From Neobacillus sp. FSL H8-0543 (GTDB taxonomy: Bacteria > Bacillota > Bacilli > Bacillales > Cytobacillaceae): a stretch of DNA of 64,000 nt. This document shows positions 27,060 through 36,178 of the stretch, piece after piece. How positions within the stretch are numbered: position 1 is the stretch's first letter; every line of letters starts with the position of its first letter. The notes under the pieces are model-generated. The model was not told the DNA's origin. It ran no database searches and was given only the letters and a program-made list of their open reading frames with translations. Position numbers and translations under genes: made by a program. The stretch covers positions 5,220,501-5,284,500 of the forward strand of contig NZ_CP151943.1 of the NCBI RefSeq assembly GCF_038592905.1. Reading direction: 5' to 3'.

Positions 27060-28123
27060 AAAGACTTTTTTTGGTTTTAGCCTTATTATTACAACTATCA
27101 GGATGTGTTGAAAAAAAAGTCATTGATGATATTAATATCGTCATTGGTATCGGATTCGACCATTCACGAGATAAACAAATTCTGGGCACTTTTCTAACAC
27201 AAACTTACAACGCTGATAAAAGTATCGGTAATCAAACGTTTTCATCTAAAGCCATTTTGAGAAGAGATCTCTTAATAAAAGCGAATAGACAATCCTCTCA
27301 ACCACTTGTTACCGGCGGTTTGGGGGTGACAGTAGTCGGGGAGGAGCTCGGAAAGCGAGGAATGAAAGATATACTAGATGTATATCAAAGAGATGTGGCC
27401 ATAGGGGCCAGAAACTTTTTTGCAATTTCGGAAGGAAAAGCTCAAAATATTTTACAAGGAAAATATGGAACAGAGGGAAGCGGAAATTATTTATACACTC
27501 TTCTGGATACCCATATTAAAACTAAAGATTTACCTAAAACGAATCTCCATTTGTTATTACGTGATTATTATCAAACAGGAAAGGATATTTACCTTCCTCG
27601 GCTAAAACAAATAAGTAATGACCAGGTCGAAATAAGTGGGATTAGTCTGTTTAATGAAGATAAAGTAGTAGGTATTATTCCTTCAGAAAAAATGTTTTTT
27701 TTCAGGCTGTTGGTAGACAAGTACAGTAATGGCAATTTTTCAGTCCCAAAGGAAAAGGACGGTAAGGCATCCATTAAAAGCATCCATTCCAAACATAAAT
27801 TTAAAATTTCAAAAAAGAATCCTTCTGAAGTTACTATTCACATTAGAATTAAGGGAACAATCCAAGAATATACAGGAAAGGAGATGCAAGAAAAAAAAGA
27901 AATAGAGAAGATTCGGAAAGAGTTGGAAAAGGAAGTCGAAAAGGAATGCTTACAGCTAGTAAAGCACTTTCAGGAACAGGAAATCGATCCGATTGGATTA
28001 GGACAATTTTATAAAAGTAGGAATCGGGGTTTTGACTTCAAAAAATGGGAAGATGATTACAAAAATCTGAATGTTAAAATAGTCTGCAATGTCATAATTG
28101 AGGGTACTAGCATTATTAGTTAA
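27056..28123 (+). CDS. Spore germinant receptor subunit C (Ger(x)C lipoprotein)
   Basis: A 355-residue lipoprotein with signal peptide and lipobox LSGC (Cys17), followed by VIDDINIVIGIGFD, which is typical of the N-terminal domain of Ger(x)C proteins. The C-terminal part has the basic EKEVEKECLQLVKHFQ segment seen before the third domain of this family and ends shortly after NVKIVCNVIIEGTS. It is needed for assembly of the receptor in the inner spore membrane. It completes the ger operon; no D subunit is seen. Confidence 0.92.
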   Translation: MKRLFLVLALLLQLSGCVEKKVIDDINIVIGIGFDHSRDKQILGTFLTQTYNADKSIGNQTFSSKAILRRDLLIKANRQSSQPLVTGGLGVTVVGEELGKRGMKDILDVYQRDVAIGARNFFAISEGKAQNILQGKYGTEGSGNYLYTLLDTHIKTKDLPKTNLHLLLRDYYQTGKDIYLPRLKQISNDQVEISGISLFNEDKVVGIIPSEKMFFFRLLVDKYSNGNFSVPKEKDGKASIKSIHSKHKFKISKKNPSEVTIHIRIKGTIQEYTGKEMQEKKEIEKIRKELEKEVEKECLQLVKHFQEQEIDPIGLGQFYKSRNRGFDFKKWEDDYKNLNVKIVCNVIIEGTSIIS

Positions 28124-28401
28124 GGTAAATCAATGGGCATACAAGGATTCTGACAAAAGAGGAGTTGCATTCGATGATGCGAAGAAGTTATTGAGACGAA
28201 TACGTTAGTTACATGTCGTCAATGTAAAAGCTTATGAAATAAAGACCTTTTACTCCCAAATATTGATAACCGCATTTTGATGATGCTACCTCTATTAGTG
28301 AAAATACCGGATAAAATGCTCCATTTTAGCAAACGATACTATTGATATTCACAAGTGAATATCAAGTCCGTTTCAACCTATCCTAACCAAGAGGTGATTC
28401 G

Positions 28402-28557
28402 ATGAGTTACAGAGAGCGTTTAGATCAGCACTCAGGACTTTTCCACCAGGCACATACTAGGCGGAAGCATTTGAATTCTCAGGTGAATGGTGAAACACAG
28501 GTTACCCATAATACCATCTTAGCAAGAGGCAATGCCAAAGCTCATAGGATGTCTTGA
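28402..28557 (+). CDS. Small hydrophilic protein of unknown function
   Basis: A 51-residue frame with AAGAGGTGATTCG before the ATG, which is an excellent Bacillus ribosome site. It is rich in His, Arg, Gln and Asn (QAHTRRKHLN, HNTILARGNAKAH) and has no Cys and no membrane segment. Composition and size resemble minor spore proteins, but I do not recognise the family. A strong terminator follows at 16 nt. The 278 nt before it hold no gene that I can support. Confidence 0.55.
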   Translation: MSYRERLDQHSGLFHQAHTRRKHLNSQVNGETQVTHNTILARGNAKAHRMS

Positions 28558-28572
28558 TAACGGGCAAGAAAT

Positions 28573-28602
28573 GAAAAAAGACGCAAATTTGCGTCTTTTT
28601 TC
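28573..28602. terminator. Bidirectional terminator
   Basis: GAAAAAAGACGCAAA is the exact reverse complement of TTTGCGTCTTTTTTC and lies between convergent genes. Confidence 0.93.
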
Positions 28603-28627
28603 ATGTAACCGTTGCTAAGCAATCATG

Positions 28628-29680
28628 TTACCTGCTTACATAAATTAATTTCTCTTTCTTCTCTGTTACTTTCCCAACAATCGATGCAGCAGCGACCCCT
28701 TTAGACTGGAGTCTGTCTACGTACATTTTTGCTTCTTCTTCACTAATTGCAATCAATAGTCCTCCAGATGTAATAGCATCACAAAGGACAAGCTGTTCTT
28801 CAGGCAGGATTTCCTCATAAACCACATCATCCTTTAACCAAGAATGATTAGATTTGGATCCGCCTGGTACAACTCCCTGCTTGGCTAATTCAAGCGCACC
28901 TTCAAGCACGGGTACCTTTGAAATAGAAATTTCAAAGCTAACTCCACTGCCGCGGGCCATTTCACTTCCATGCCCCATTAATCCAAAACCAGTCACATCG
29001 GTGACAGCATGGGGCTGAAATTCTGTTAGTGTTTCAGCAGCTACTTTATTTAATGTTGCCATTGTCTCTGTGACAATTTGTTCTTGTAACGATGTAACTA
29101 CATTTCTTTTAATACCTGTTGTGATAATCCCGACACCGATTGGCTTCGTTAGAACAAGGACATCACCTGGCTTGGCACCAACATTTTTCCAAACTTTATC
29201 TGGATGTACAATACCCGTAACGGACAGACCAAATTTCGGCTCTTGGTCATCAATGGAATGTCCGCCAACTGTTATCGCCCCAGCTTCCTTCACTTTATCT
29301 GCGGCACCGCGCAGAATGTCTGAAAGAACCTCGGCACCTAGTTTTTTAATAGGAAAACCAACAATGTTTAGAACAGTTTTTGGTTCTCCGCCCATCGCAT
29401 AAACATCACTTAAAGCATTTGCGGCAGTAATTTGTCCAAACATATAAGGGTCATCCACGATTGGGGTAAAATAATCGACTGTCTGAATTAGAGCAATCGT
29501 ATCGGTTAATCGGTATACACCAGCATCGTCTGATGTTTCATGTCCAACTAATAATTCAGGTACAGGATCTTGCTTAGGCAAAAGACGCAAAACTTGCGCC
29601 AGGTCTTCAGGACCAATTTTACAGCCTCAACCAGCTTTAGAGGATAAAGAGGTTAGGCGAATTTTCTCTAGTTTACTCAT
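28628..29680 (-). CDS. selD: Selenide, water dikinase; itself a selenoprotein (Sec18)
   Basis: SelD makes selenophosphate from selenide and ATP for Sec and selenouridine synthesis. From the ATG at 29680 (GGAGGTG upstream) the frame reads LTSLSSKAG, then TGA, then GCKIGPEDLAQVL and continues without another stop to 28628, 350 residues in all. The TGA at 29629-29627 falls on the catalytic Cys/Sec position (AG[C/U]GCK), so it encodes Sec and is not a truncation. Later motifs such as SDDAGVYRL, DPYMFGQITAANALSD and GGHSIDDQEPKFG (metal and nucleotide binding) are intact. A stem-loop after the TGA fits a SECIS. Simple gene callers will start this gene downstream at 29590. Confidence 0.94.
29584..29600 (-). 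promoter_or_regulatory. Candidate SECIS element of selD
   Basis: On the minus strand GGCGCAA and TTGCGTC form a 7-bp stem (one G-T pair) around a GTT loop, beginning 26 nt after the UGA. G in the apical loop fits bacterial SECIS rules. Confidence 0.6.
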
Positions 29681-29826
29681 TGATACACCTCCATTTAAAT
29701 AGTATACATGTTTCGCTTTAAAAGCGCACTTCTTGTACAGTCAAAAAATTTGCGGAATAGTATGTGTTAAGTTAAAATGTTTTTACTATCGAGATATAGT
29801 TAAGTGAATGTGCAGGAGGTCCAAAA

Positions 29827-30066
29827 ATGAAGAATTATCAGGTTACCGTTGAATTTTGCATGCAATGAAACTATGCACCAAAGGCCGCGAGTTTCGCGGA
29901 GGAGCTATTTAACCATTTTAACAGGAATATTACTAAAATGGAGCTAATTCCAAGCACTGGAGGGGTTTTTGAAGTGACTGTGGATGGCAATAAAATCTAT
30001 TCAAAATTGGATACAGGTCTATTTCCTGACACGGAGGAAATCATTAACAAAATAGAGACAATGTAA
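29827..30066 (+). CDS. SelW/Rdx-family selenoprotein (CxxU)
   Basis: From the ATG at 29827 (CAGGAGGTCC upstream) the frame reads VEFCMQ, TGA, NYAPKAASFAEELF and ends at a TAA at 30066, giving 79 residues with Sec14. The CxxU motif after a beta strand, followed by YxPxA, and later ELIPSTGGVFEVTVDG and KIYSKLDTGLFPD, match the thioredoxin-like SelW/SelT/SelH (Rdx) family, in which the CxxU is a redox centre. It is divergent from selD and upstream of selA. Its partner proteins are unknown. Ordinary gene finders would miss it because of the UGA. Confidence 0.9.
29885..29899 (+). promoter_or_regulatory. Candidate SECIS element of the SelW-like gene
   Basis: CCGCGA and TCGCGG pair perfectly around a GTT loop, 16 nt after the UGA, as expected for a bacterial SECIS read by SelB. 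Confidence 0.7.
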
Positions 30067-30104
30067 AAAAGCACCTCAAATCCAAAAGGATATGAGGTGC
30101 TTTT
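30067..30104. terminator. Bidirectional terminator after the SelW-like gene
   Basis: AAAGCACCTCA pairs with TGAGGTGCTTT, with an inner TCC/GGA pairing, then TTTT. Confidence 0.9.
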
Positions 30105-30161
30105 ATATCGCATAATAACATTATGTCAACTATCAGATAAAAAATGAAACCAAAAGCTCAC

Positions 30162-30554
30162 TTAAGGCAATGTAATAAAGCGATTTTTACCTAATCCATT
30201 TTCTGTTTTTGAAATGAATACCTCTAATATTCCATTGAAAAAGACTGCGGTTACATTTTGATTTATAACTCGAAAAGGGAAATGGATGGATCGCATCTTT
30301 TTAATTTGATTGGAAGATTTGGATTGTTTCCCAGCAGAAATAACAAGTTTCATTTCTTCAATGAAAACCTTAATCTCCGAACAGTCAAACTCGTCTAATA
30401 AAGCCTCAACAATCCATTCCGTATCCGTTTCGTAAAGATCGATGCGAAACTGTGTAAGGTCGTCTTGTGTTGTTAAAGGGTCAAGAATGTAGTTTTCCAG
30501 CCACTTTTCCACAAGGTTAAAATCAATTGGCTGGAAATTTTTTTTAGACTTCAT
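30162..30554 (-). CDS. Hsp20/alpha-crystallin-like protein
   Basis: A 130-residue protein. The C-terminal half (about residues 40-130) looks like an alpha-crystallin domain: FRIDLYETDTEWIVEALL, then FPFRVINQNVTAVFFNGILEVF, where VxAxFxNGILxV is the family hallmark. Bacillus spore-associated relatives (CotP/GerT type) are known, but I cannot assign one. The start at 30554 has AGGGGGA upstream; an in-frame start at 30587 is less likely. It lies between the SelW-like gene and selA but on the opposite strand, so a role in selenium metabolism is not implied. Confidence 0.65.
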   Translation of the reverse strand: MKSKKNFQPIDFNLVEKWLENYILDPLTTQDDLTQFRIDLYETDTEWIVEALLDEFDCSEIKVFIEEMKLVISAGKQSKSSNQIKKMRSIHFPFRVINQNVTAVFFNGILEVFISKTENGLGKNRFITLP

Positions 30555-30648
30555 AACAATCCCCCTTGCTTGGATTATTTTATTCATATAACCTAAAAAT
30601 GTGAAATGGTATAATAGGACTTAAGAAGGAATAGTGAAGGAGTTTTTG

Positions 30649-32055
30649 ATGGTGAAAGAATGGTTACGCTCAATTCCTGCTATCCATGAATTGCAAAGTC
30701 ATGGACAGTTTATAACTCTTCTTGAAGAGAGTCATCTGGATGTTACTCAATTAACAAAACAGCTAAAAGAAATAATCAGTCATATAAGGACATTGCTCGT
30801 TAAGGAACAATGGCAAGGTTCAATGCCGGGAACGAATCAATTTACCGATGAAATGTTTCATTTACTTGAAAAACAGATTAATAAGCAGTTTTCATTTACA
30901 ATCGAAAAGGTAATTAATGCAACAGGAACGATTTTACATACGAATCTTGGAAGAGCCAGATTAAGTGATAATGCGATAAATCATGTGATTGAAACGGCTC
31001 GTAATTATTCAAACTTAGAATATAAGTTAAATGAAGGTGAACGCGGTTCAAGACATAGTCATGTCGAAACCCTAATTAAGGAAATCACGGGTGCAGAGGC
31101 AGCGATGGTGGTAAATAACAATGCTGCAGCTGTGTACCTTGTGTTACGAGCGCTTGCCGAAAATAAAGAAGTAATTGTATCTAGGGGACAATTAGTAGAA
31201 ATTGGCGGTTCTTTTCGGATTTCGTCAATAATGGAAGAAAGTGGCGCAGCACTAATTGAAGTTGGGACAACCAATAAGACTCACTTATATGATTATGAAA
31301 AAGCGATTCAACCTGAAACGGCGATTGTCATGAAAGTACATACAAGTAATTTTAAGGTAGTCGGATTTACAAAATCCGTTGAAACAGAAGAATTAATTCA
31401 ATTGTCTAAAGAGAATAATTTGATTTTTTATGAAGACCTTGGCAGCGGCGCACTGTACGACTTTAGAAAGCATGGAATTGGCGAAGAGCCGGTAGTTAAA
31501 GAAGTAATTGAAATGGGTGCTGATATTGTTAGCTTTAGTGGCGATAAACTGCTAGGCGGTCCCCAAGCAGGTATCATTGCAGGAAAAAAGAAGATGATCG
31601 ACAGATTAAAGAAACATCAATTAGCAAGGGTTCTCCGTGTAGATAAAATGACGCTCGCCGCACTTGAAGGGACGTTACTTGATTATGCACGCGGTGAAAA
31701 GGGAATTCAGAACATTCCAACCCTCCGTGATTTATTAGTTAGTCTTGATGTATTAGACGATCGGTCACAAGGTTTTGTTACAAAATTGTTACATGAGACA
31801 GATAAATATTTGGCAGAAGTTTTACATGATATGAGCCAAGTTGGCGGGGGGACGATGCCTGATGTCCAACTTCCAACAATGGTTGTAGCAGTGAAACATC
31901 ATCAATTAACTGCCGAGCAACTTGGCAGAAGGTTACGAACTGAATGTAAACCAGCTATCGTTGGCCGAATCCAAAAAGATGCTTTTATCATTGATTTAAG
32001 AACAGTAACACTTGAGGAAGAAAAACTCCTGCTCCAAGCATTAATCAATATATAA
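30649..32055 (+). CDS. selA: L-seryl-tRNA(Sec) selenium transferase
   Basis: A 468-residue PLP enzyme that turns Ser-tRNA(Sec) into Sec-tRNA(Sec) using selenophosphate. Family motifs present: INATGTILHTNLGRA, NNNAAAVYLVL, YEDLGSGALYD, and the PLP Lys in SFSGDKLLGGPQAG (about residue 300). The start at 30649 has AAGGAG 6 nt upstream; a GTG at 30634 is in frame but lacks one. The gene is followed by a strong terminator, and selB does not follow it as it does in many genomes. It acts together with selD at 28.6 kb. Confidence 0.96.
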   Translation: MVKEWLRSIPAIHELQSHGQFITLLEESHLDVTQLTKQLKEIISHIRTLLVKEQWQGSMPGTNQFTDEMFHLLEKQINKQFSFTIEKVINATGTILHTNLGRARLSDNAINHVIETARNYSNLEYKLNEGERGSRHSHVETLIKEITGAEAAMVVNNNAAAVYLVLRALAENKEVIVSRGQLVEIGGSFRISSIMEESGAALIEVGTTNKTHLYDYEKAIQPETAIVMKVHTSNFKVVGFTKSVETEELIQLSKENNLIFYEDLGSGALYDFRKHGIGEEPVVKEVIEMGADIVSFSGDKLLGGPQAGIIAGKKKMIDRLKKHQLARVLRVDKMTLAALEGTLLDYARGEKGIQNIPTLRDLLVSLDVLDDRSQGFVTKLLHETDKYLAEVLHDMSQVGGGTMPDVQLPTMVVAVKHHQLTAEQLGRRLRTECKPAIVGRIQKDAFIIDLRTVTLEEEKLLLQALINI

Positions 32056-32093
32056 AAACGCCCCCCTCTGCACATCATAGGGGGGCGTTTTTT
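32054..32093 (+). terminator. Rho-independent terminator after selA
   Basis: AAAAACGCCCCCCT pairs with AGGGGGGCGTTTTT. Confidence 0.95.
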
Positions 32094-32103
32094 GTTTTAA
32101 TAC

Positions 32104-32241
32104 TCACATATCATGATGGGAATTATGTTTTTGACGCGTATGGTTACGATTTTTCACTTTTTTTGATCCGCTCAGGGGCTCTGGCTGGCCGGACTGTTTT
32201 GGCTGATTTCTTCTCATATCCTTACTATCGTTCTTGTTCAT
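32104..32241 (-). CDS. sspP: Small acid-soluble spore protein P
   Basis: A 45-residue protein. The stretch [18 protein letters not shown] and the C-terminal [11 protein letters not shown] match B. subtilis SspP (CotL) almost exactly. I start at the ATG at 32241, with GGAGGG about 9 nt upstream; an ATG three codons earlier lies too close to that site. SspP is a minor SASP of the spore core. In B. subtilis it follows sspO; here a divergent gene lies between the two. Confidence 0.92.
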   Translation of the reverse strand: MNKNDSKDMRRNQPKQSGQPEPLSGSKKVKNRNHTRQKHNSHHDM

Positions 32242-32356
32242 TTTCTTCATCCCTCCTATTGTTAGGATGCAATGTCACGGCGTTTTTATGCTGAATATTT
32301 TCTGTTCAAGCTGTGCAATTTAACGATAAAGAAAATGAAAGGGGAGTGAAAAAGCG

Positions 32357-32626
32357 ATGCAACAATATCCATACAACAAAGATAAGCAGCAAGCTTTCCA
32401 AGCAGCCCAGCAAGGGTATGAGGAAGCACAGGGGCTTTTTAATGTTATTATCAGTGATAGTGATAGCTATGGCCATCAGTTGAAGCATTTAAAGAATGAA
32501 GTAAATGAAGCCTATCAACAAATAGAAAACGCCTTAGAAGTTGCCTCTGAACACCAGAGAGCTCAACTAGAGCGGTTTCAACAAGATTTAAACAGTATTG
32601 TTTCTGAAGTAAATTTACCTGAGTAA
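32357..32626 (+). CDS. Small helical protein of unknown function
   Basis: An 89-residue hydrophilic protein, rich in Gln and Glu, predicted to be all helical with a possible coiled coil from residue 38 to 85 (LKHLKNEVNEAYQQIENALE). No signal peptide. AAAGGGGAGTG precedes the ATG by about 8 nt. I do not recognise the family. It sits between sspP and sspO on the other strand. Confidence 0.7.
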   Translation: MQQYPYNKDKQQAFQAAQQGYEEAQGLFNVIISDSDSYGHQLKHLKNEVNEAYQQIENALEVASEHQRAQLERFQQDLNSIVSEVNLPE

Positions 32627-32632
32627 ATAAAA

Positions 32633-32660
32633 TAAAGCAGGGGGGATACCTCCTGCTTTT
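32633..32660. terminator. Bidirectional terminator
   Basis: AAAGCAGG with an inner GG pairs with CCTCCTGCTTT with one mismatch. It lies between convergent genes. Confidence 0.85.
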
Positions 32661-32808
32661 ACTGATTCTTCTTGCGTTTTTTATTGTTCTTTTTTTCCTT
32701 TATTGTTAACGGTTCATTGGCCATTTCCTCGTTAAAGCCTGCGCCTTGCCCTTGACCTTTCGCAGCATTTGCCCCTGGGATTACATGATTTGACTTCCGC
32801 CTTTGCAT
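32659..32808 (-). CDS. sspO: Small acid-soluble spore protein O
   Basis: A 49-residue basic protein. [26 protein letters not shown] sequence at the start and NNKKRKKNQ at the end match B. subtilis SspO (CotK). GGAGGTGATTGGT precedes the ATG. It is a SigG-type minor SASP gene and is divergent from citB, as in B. subtilis. Confidence 0.92.
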   Translation of the reverse strand: MQRRKSNHVIPGANAAKGQGQGAGFNEEMANEPLTIKEKKNNKKRKKNQ

Positions 32809-33136
32809 ACCAATCACCTCCTACTAGTGATAATATTTCCTTTAAAACTAAATTAATGACAAAAAAAAGTTTTTTTGCGATAATTAATGAGAAACCAATT
32901 CTAATCTTAGTGGTTGAAAGGATATACGCCCTGATTGATTATCTAAATATTTCGAAGATTTAGTATCAAATTACATAAGAAAAACTTATCAATCACAATA
33001 ACTTTCTTGTTATTTACTTATGTTAAAGGTTGTATTAAGATTAGAATTGTGAGAAAAGTAGGAATGGATATGAATATTCAGACTTTTCGACTTTTCGTTT
33101 ATTTTGATTTATTATGACGAATGAGGGGGTTTTTAC
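32809..33136. other. Divergent sspO/citB promoter region with inverted repeat
   Basis: No gene is seen. A perfect 14-bp inverted repeat has arms at 32896-32909 and 33036-33049, 126 nt apart. Inside it are smaller dyads: ACATAAG with CTTATGT, and AATAAC with GTTATT around 32982-33021. Aconitase genes in Bacillus are controlled by CcpC at paired distant sites, so these may be regulator sites; that is an inference. Confidence 0.4.
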
Positions 33137-35845
33137 ATGGTGAGAAATGATGTTTTTAACGCACGGTCTTCTTTTGAAGCAAATGGTAAACGCTACCACT
33201 ATTACCGTTTAAGTGCACTTGAAGAGGCTGGTATTGGCAAAGTTTCTAAATTGCCATATTCTGTAAAAGTATTACTTGAATCTGTTCTTCGCCAATATGA
33301 TGGGCGTGTAATCGCAAAAGAGCATGTTGAAAATTTAGCAAAATGGGGTACGGCTGAGCTTAAAGAGGTGGACGTTCCTTTTAAGCCATCTCGGGTTATC
33401 TTACAAGACTTCACAGGTGTACCAGCTGTCGTTGACCTTGCATCTTTAAGAAAAGCAATGGCTGACCTTGGTGGGGACCCAGATAAAATCAATCCAGAGA
33501 AAACAGTCGACCTTGTTATTGACCACTCTGTACAGGTTGACGCTTATGGTTCAAATGATTCTTTACGCGTAAACATGGATTTAGAATTTGAACGGAATGC
33601 TGAGCGTTATCAGTTCCTAAGCTGGGCTCAGAAATCCTTTAATAATTATCGTGCTGTTCCGCCGGCAACAGGAATCGTTCACCAAGTTAACCTTGAATAC
33701 TTGGCAGATGTTGTCCACGTATCTGAGAACGCTGATGGTGAATTAGAAGCTTATCCTGATACACTAGTAGGTACTGACTCTCATACAACGATGATCAATG
33801 GTCTTGGTGTACTTGGATGGGGCGTTGGCGGTATCGAAGCGGAAGCTGGAATGCTAGGTCAGCCTTCATACTTCCCAGTACCTGAAGTAGTCGGTGTTAA
33901 ATTAGTTGGTGAAATGCCAAACGGCGCAACTGCTACAGATCTTGCGTTAAAAGTAACTCAAGTTCTTCGCAGCCATGGCGTAGTTGGTAAATTCGTTGAG
34001 TTCTTCGGACCTGGCGTATCTGTTCTTCCATTAGCAGATCGTGCAACGATTGCAAACATGGCTCCTGAATATGGCGCTACTTGCGGTTTCTTCCCGATTG
34101 ATGACGAATCACTTGCTTATATGCGTTTAACTGGCCGTGAAGAAGACGATATCAATGTAGTAGAACAATACTGCAAAGCAAACGGTTTATTCTTCGATCC
34201 AGCATTAGAGCCAGTTTATACAGACGTAGTAGAAATTGATCTATCTGGAATTGAAGCTAACCTTTCTGGTCCTAAGCGTCCACAGGATTTACTTCCACTT
34301 TCAAAAATGAAAGAAGAGTTTGTTAAAGCTGTTTCTGCTCCACAAGGAAACCAAGGCTTTGGTTTGCAAGCAGACGAGTTAGAAAAATCTGCAGTAATTA
34401 AATTTACTAACGGCGAGGAAGCAACGATCAAAACCGGTGCTGTTGCCATTGCTTCGATAACAAGCTGTACAAACACTTCCAACCCATATGTTTTAGTAGG
34501 TGCTGGATTGGTTGCTAAAAAAGCAGTTGAATTAGGAATGGAAGTTCCCAAATTCGTAAAAACTTCTTTAGCACCGGGTTCTAAAGTAGTAACTGGATAT
34601 CTTCGCGATTCAGGCTTACTCCCATACCTAGAAGACATCGGTTTCAACCTTGTTGGTTATGGCTGTACAACTTGTATCGGTAACTCTGGTCCATTAAAAG
34701 AAGAAATCGAAAAAACAATCGCAGAAAACGACCTATTAGTTACATCTGTACTATCAGGTAACCGTAACTTTGAGGGACGGATCCATCCGCTTGTTAAAGC
34801 AAACTATCTTGCTTCACCACCACTTGTTGTGGCTTATGCTCTTGCTGGAACGGTTAATATCGATTTTGCATCTGAGCCGCTTGGTAAAGATAAAGACGGC
34901 AATGATGTATTCTTCAAGGATATTTGGCCAACAACTGCAGAAGTAAATGATGTGGTTAAGCGCACTGTTACACCTGAACTATTCCGCAGAGAATATGCAA
35001 ATGTTTTTGGCGATAATGAGCGTTGGAACGAAATCAAAACAAGCAATGAGCCTTTATATACATTTGATGAGGATTCTACTTATATTGCAAATCCACCATT
35101 CTTTGAAGGTTTATCACCAGAACCTGGTGAAGTTGAGCCGTTAACAGGTCTGCGCGTTGTAGCTAAGTTTGGGGATTCTGTTACAACTGACCATATTTCA
35201 CCTGCAGGAGCGATTGGTAAGAATACTCCAGCTGGAAAATATCTGCTTGAAAAAGGCGTTCAACCGCGTGACTTTAACTCTTACGGTTCGCGCCGCGGTA
35301 ACCACGAAGTTATGATGCGTGGAACGTTTGCAAACATTCGTATTCGCAACCAAATTGCACCAGGTACAGAAGGTGGAGTAACTACTTACTGGCCAACGGG
35401 CGAAGTGACACCAATCTATGATGCTTGTATGAAGTACAAAGAAAACGGCACTGGCTTAATCGTTCTAGCTGGTAAAGATTACGGAATGGGTTCTTCACGT
35501 GACTGGGCTGCGAAAGGTACAAACCTTTTAGGCATTAAAACAGTCCTAGCTGAAAGCTTCGAGCGTATTCACCGTTCAAATCTTGTGTTAATGGGCGTAC
35601 TTCCACTTCAATTTAAAGATGGTGAAAGTGCTGAAACACTTGGCTTAACTGGTAAAGAAACAATCGATGTACTTGTTGACGAAAACGTTAAAGCTCGTGA
35701 CTTGCTAAAAGTTACGGCAACTGACGAAGCAGGCAATAAGAAAGAATTTGAAGTACTCGTTCGCTTCGATTCAGAAGTTGAAATTGACTACTACCGTCAT
35801 GGCGGTATCCTGCCAATGGTACTTCGTGAAAAATTAAAAGCTTAA
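33137..35845 (+). CDS. citB: Aconitate hydratase
   Basis: A 902-residue aconitase of the AcnA/IRP1 type, which isomerises citrate and isocitrate in the TCA cycle and in Bacillus also binds RNA. The [4Fe-4S] ligands are Cys444 ([11 protein letters not shown]) and Cys510 and Cys513 ([13 protein letters not shown]). [31 protein letters not shown] and [16 protein letters not shown] (active-site Ser and Arg) are present. GAGGGGG precedes the ATG. It is monocistronic and ends in a terminator. Confidence 0.98.
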   Translation: MVRNDVFNARSSFEANGKRYHYYRLSALEEAGIGKVSKLPYSVKVLLESVLRQYDGRVIAKEHVENLAKWGTAELKEVDVPFKPSRVILQDFTGVPAVVDLASLRKAMADLGGDPDKINPEKTVDLVIDHSVQVDAYGSNDSLRVNMDLEFERNAERYQFLSWAQKSFNNYRAVPPATGIVHQVNLEYLADVVHVSENADGELEAYPDTLVGTDSHTTMINGLGVLGWGVGGIEAEAGMLGQPSYFPVPEVVGVKLVGEMPNGATATDLALKVTQVLRSHGVVGKFVEFFGPGVSVLPLADRATIANMAPEYGATCGFFPIDDESLAYMRLTGREEDDINVVEQYCKANGLFFDPALEPVYTDVVEIDLSGIEANLSGPKRPQDLLPLSKMKEEFVKAVSAPQGNQGFGLQADELEKSAVIKFTNGEEATIKTGAVAIASITSCTNTSNPYVLVGAGLVAKKAVELGMEVPKFVKTSLAPGSKVVTGYLRDSGLLPYLEDIGFNLVGYGCTTCIGNSGPLKEEIEKTIAENDLLVTSVLSGNRNFEGRIHPLVKANYLASPPLVVAYALAGTVNIDFASEPLGKDKDGNDVFFKDIWPTTAEVNDVVKRTVTPELFRREYANVFGDNERWNEIKTSNEPLYTFDEDSTYIANPPFFEGLSPEPGEVEPLTGLRVVAKFGDSVTTDHISPAGAIGKNTPAGKYLLEKGVQPRDFNSYGSRRGNHEVMMRGTFANIRIRNQIAPGTEGGVTTYWPTGEVTPIYDACMKYKENGTGLIVLAGKDYGMGSSRDWAAKGTNLLGIKTVLAESFERIHRSNLVLMGVLPLQFKDGESAETLGLTGKETIDVLVDENVKARDLLKVTATDEAGNKKEFEVLVRFDSEVEIDYYRHGGILPMVLREKLKA

Positions 35846-35857
35846 TTTCTAAAAAAT

Positions 35858-35895
35858 AAAACACCATGTCAATTTATTGACTTGGTGTTTTTTTT
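35858..35895 (+). terminator. Rho-independent terminator after citB
   Basis: AACACCATGTCAA pairs with TTGACTTGGTGTT with one mismatch, then a T run. Confidence 0.9.
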
Positions 35896-36014
35896 AGAAG
35901 TATTGACAATTTTGTTATCCTTCAAATAAAATAACAGTAACAAACAAAAAGGAATGGTACAGAGGGATGAAGTTATAATCTTATTTTTAGCACATTATTT
36001 CGAATAAACGAAAA

Positions 36015-36077
36015 ATGTTGAACCTGATGATAAGATTAGTCTGCCCTTTTTTATCTCCTAATCGTAAATACGATTAA
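36015..36077 (+). CDS. Possible leader peptide of the ABC-F gene
   Basis: A 20-codon frame (MLNLMIRLVCPF and so on, ending NRKYD) upstream of the ABC-F attenuator. The last codons form a hairpin TAATCGTA/TACGATTA at 36059-36076. Antibiotic-induced ABC-F genes are often preceded by a short translated frame at which drug-stalled ribosomes change RNA folding. No good ribosome site is seen, so this call is tentative. Confidence 0.3.
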   Translation: MLNLMIRLVCPFLSPNRKYD

Positions 36078-36144
36078 AACAAGTTAGATTTGCCTTTTTA
36101 TAGGTTTATTTGACTTATTTAGGACTTAAAACTTTAATGCAGAT

Positions 36145-36178
36145 ATCCTCTTCAGGTTCTTACGAAGGGGATTTTTTT
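36145..36178 (+). terminator. Attenuator terminator that buries the ABC-F ribosome site
   Basis: ATCCTCTTC (36145-36153) pairs with GAAGGGGAT (36164-36172, one G-T pair) and is followed by seven T residues that end just before the ATG at 36179. The right arm contains the Shine-Dalgarno sequence GAAGGGGA, so folding would block both transcription and translation. Confidence 0.75.

Noticed and set aside
32769-32963. 64-codon plus-strand frame across the sspO start
   Set aside because: It overlaps sspO and the citB promoter region, has no ribosome site and no coding character.
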